Shown in pieces: positions 62,498 to 64,000 of a DNA stretch of 64,000 nucleotides. The notes below the pieces were generated by a model. That model saw nothing but the letters and a program-made list of their open reading frames with translations. It did not search any database and was not told where the DNA came from. A program made the position numbers and the translations under genes. The stretch comes from Limanda limanda (taxonomy: Eukaryota; Chordata; Actinopteri; Pleuronectiformes; Pleuronectidae), in assembly GCF_963576545.1 (NCBI RefSeq), contig NC_083639.1, positions 23,654,118 to 23,718,117 of the forward strand. The letters run 5' to 3'. Each line of letters starts with the position of its first letter. The first letter of the stretch is position 1.

Positions 62498-62612
62498 TAA
62501 AAGCTGCACTGTATGAGTGTGTGTTAGAATGGGTTAATGGCAAACTGTACAGTAAAGCGCTGTGAGTGGTCAAAAAGACTAGAAAAGCTCTGTATAAATA
62601 CAGAACATTTAT
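62498..62612 (+). mobile_element. SINE 3'-half fragment
   Basis: CTGCACTGTATGAGTGTGTG, GAATGGGTTAATGGCAAACT, GTAAAGCGCTGTGAGTGGTC and CTAGAAAAGCTCTGTATAAA follow the order of the SINE 3' half at 43430-43555. The tRNA-like head is missing. Confidence 0.85.
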
Positions 62613-64000
62613 TTAGTTTATTTTTATGATATTGTTGGTAAGGTCATCAGCAGTGTATTTTCATGCATTTGAGTATCTGTAGTGAAAGGGAAAAAAGTGT
62701 GGCAAACAGATAGAGGCTACATGACGTTGTTGAAAGGTATTTCTTTGACTTTGGAGAGTCTGTGTGTTCGTGCCCCAGCCAAGAAAAGCAAAGGAAATTC
62801 TCTGCGTCTGCATTTGTGATAAGAGGTGGTCTGAGGAGGGTTTAATGCAAACGCAATTTGGTGCCAAATTGAGCACCAACTAATCAGCAAAAACAGAGCT
62901 GAAGCTGCATCTCACCTCCCACATCAGTGCAAACACATTCGTGCCAGGAAATTACAGGCAATAAAAATAACAATGAGAAAAAGTTTTTAAAAAGCATGTC
63001 AGGAAGTAGTAAACTAATATGATACAAATTGGCCTCTAAAGACAGATACACACATGTGCTGTACAGCTTCTATGACATAAATGCTGTGGTTCAGCTGTTA
63101 CATCGTTAATACTGAACCACCCCCATGGTGGCCGTGTAGCTGAATTCTACTGGGAAATAAACAGATATGTTGAGAAAAGTTGCCGCAGTGTTTACGTTTA
63201 CATTTCGGAAGTGAAGTGTTGAATGAGGAGGACACAAGGTCTCCTGCAACTACCAGCTATATGAGCAGGTCAGGACGGAGATAAAGAAGAGTAAAACAGT
63301 GGAGAGAGCACCTTCACGCTGTCAACAAAGGACCGATCATACACACAGACACACAATGAATTAATGAAATGTGTTTTGAGCATCATGGCTTGTTTTTGTC
63401 CTTGTGTGTTTGTAGTCATCAGCCACCAACAAGACTATTTCGTTCGCCAGATTCTAACACTCACTGTATCTAATATTATATTTAAAACAACAGCACATAC
63501 ACCAAAAAACATAAATAAATACTGTTTCATGAATTTATATCAGGTTATGAATGTCGACATAATGATGCAGTGGTTTGCATTGTGGCAGTTTGAATCTGCT
63601 GGCCAATAAGGGCATTTCAGTATGGAGGTTGTATGTTTTTTCTGTTTGGGTTTTATTCAGTTAGCCTACTCCAGCTTCCCCACACAGCCCAGAGGCTTGC
63701 AGCAGAGGTTCATTGGAGACTTTCAATTGTATGGAAGTGTGAATGTGAGCATGAATGGTTGTTTGTCTCTATGATGGACTGGAGTGTAGCGAAAATTTGG
63801 TCAACAAACGAGGTTCTGAGACAAGTTGTCTTTGTAAATTTTATTGTAAAAAGCTTTTTGCAGAAAGGATCACACAGGCAAGGTGGGGGGTGAAAGTGAA
63901 ATGAAAAGTGAAGTGTCTGTGCTCATATTATTAACACGCAGAGTGGTGTGTGTGAATGTGTCGTTCTGTGTCTGGAACTTTATCGTCTGTAAAAAAGTGA
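62613..64000. other. Single-copy non-coding DNA to window end
   Basis: No gene or nameable repeat. Open frames at 63364-63609 and 63633-63893 are short and show no domain. Confidence 0.5.

Overview
The window looks like non-coding DNA from a teleost (probably percomorph) genome. It has AT-rich single-copy sequence, long CA/GT and AG microsatellites, and a mixture of fish-type interspersed repeats: tRNA-headed SINEs, Tc1-like elements, hAT elements with 8-bp target duplications, an L2 LINE, a piggyBac-type MITE and a solo LTR. No confident host protein gene, tRNA gene, rRNA gene, CRISPR array or prokaryotic feature is present. Almost all longer open frames are chance, low-complexity or repeat-derived.

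Layout. 0-5 kb: single-copy DNA with one possible 56-nt exon (582-637), a GT microsatellite and a dead Tc1-like transposon (3370-4826). 5-18.7 kb: a repeat-rich block that also holds several unrecognised plus-strand coding-like relics (5.3-6.0, 13.4-14.0, 16.0-16.5, 18.2-18.5 kb), broken up by SINEs, a solo LTR and a 1.27-kb hAT element with a very GC-rich core. A possible minus-strand 85-nt exon lies at 11495-11579. 18.8-21.3 kb: a GC-rich, promoter-like block with ETS, E-box and clustered YY1-like motifs, a CA tract, a tandem duplication and an AT-rich tail. 21-37 kb: mostly single-copy DNA with an eroded 34-bp minisatellite (25.7-26.4 kb) and scattered transposon fragments. 37-53 kb: two copies of one MITE family (one with an inverted segment), two SINEs, several microsatellites, LINE-tail repeats, a Tc1-type MITE and a 167-bp AG tract. 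54-59 kb: an L2 LINE carrying a nested poly(A) retroposon, followed by a Tc1 relic carrying a nested hAT element. 59-64 kb: mostly single-copy DNA with a piggyBac-type MITE and a SINE tail.

There is no operon or pathway to describe. The insertion and nesting relationships give a relative history: older Tc1, L2 and coding relics were later split by hAT, SINE, LTR and poly(A) insertions whose target duplications are still readable. I found no convincing novel biological system. The best leads are the two candidate exons, the unidentified coding relics, the promoter-like block and a near-perfect 21-bp palindrome at 14712-14759. Repeat family names come from recognition by eye, not from a database search.
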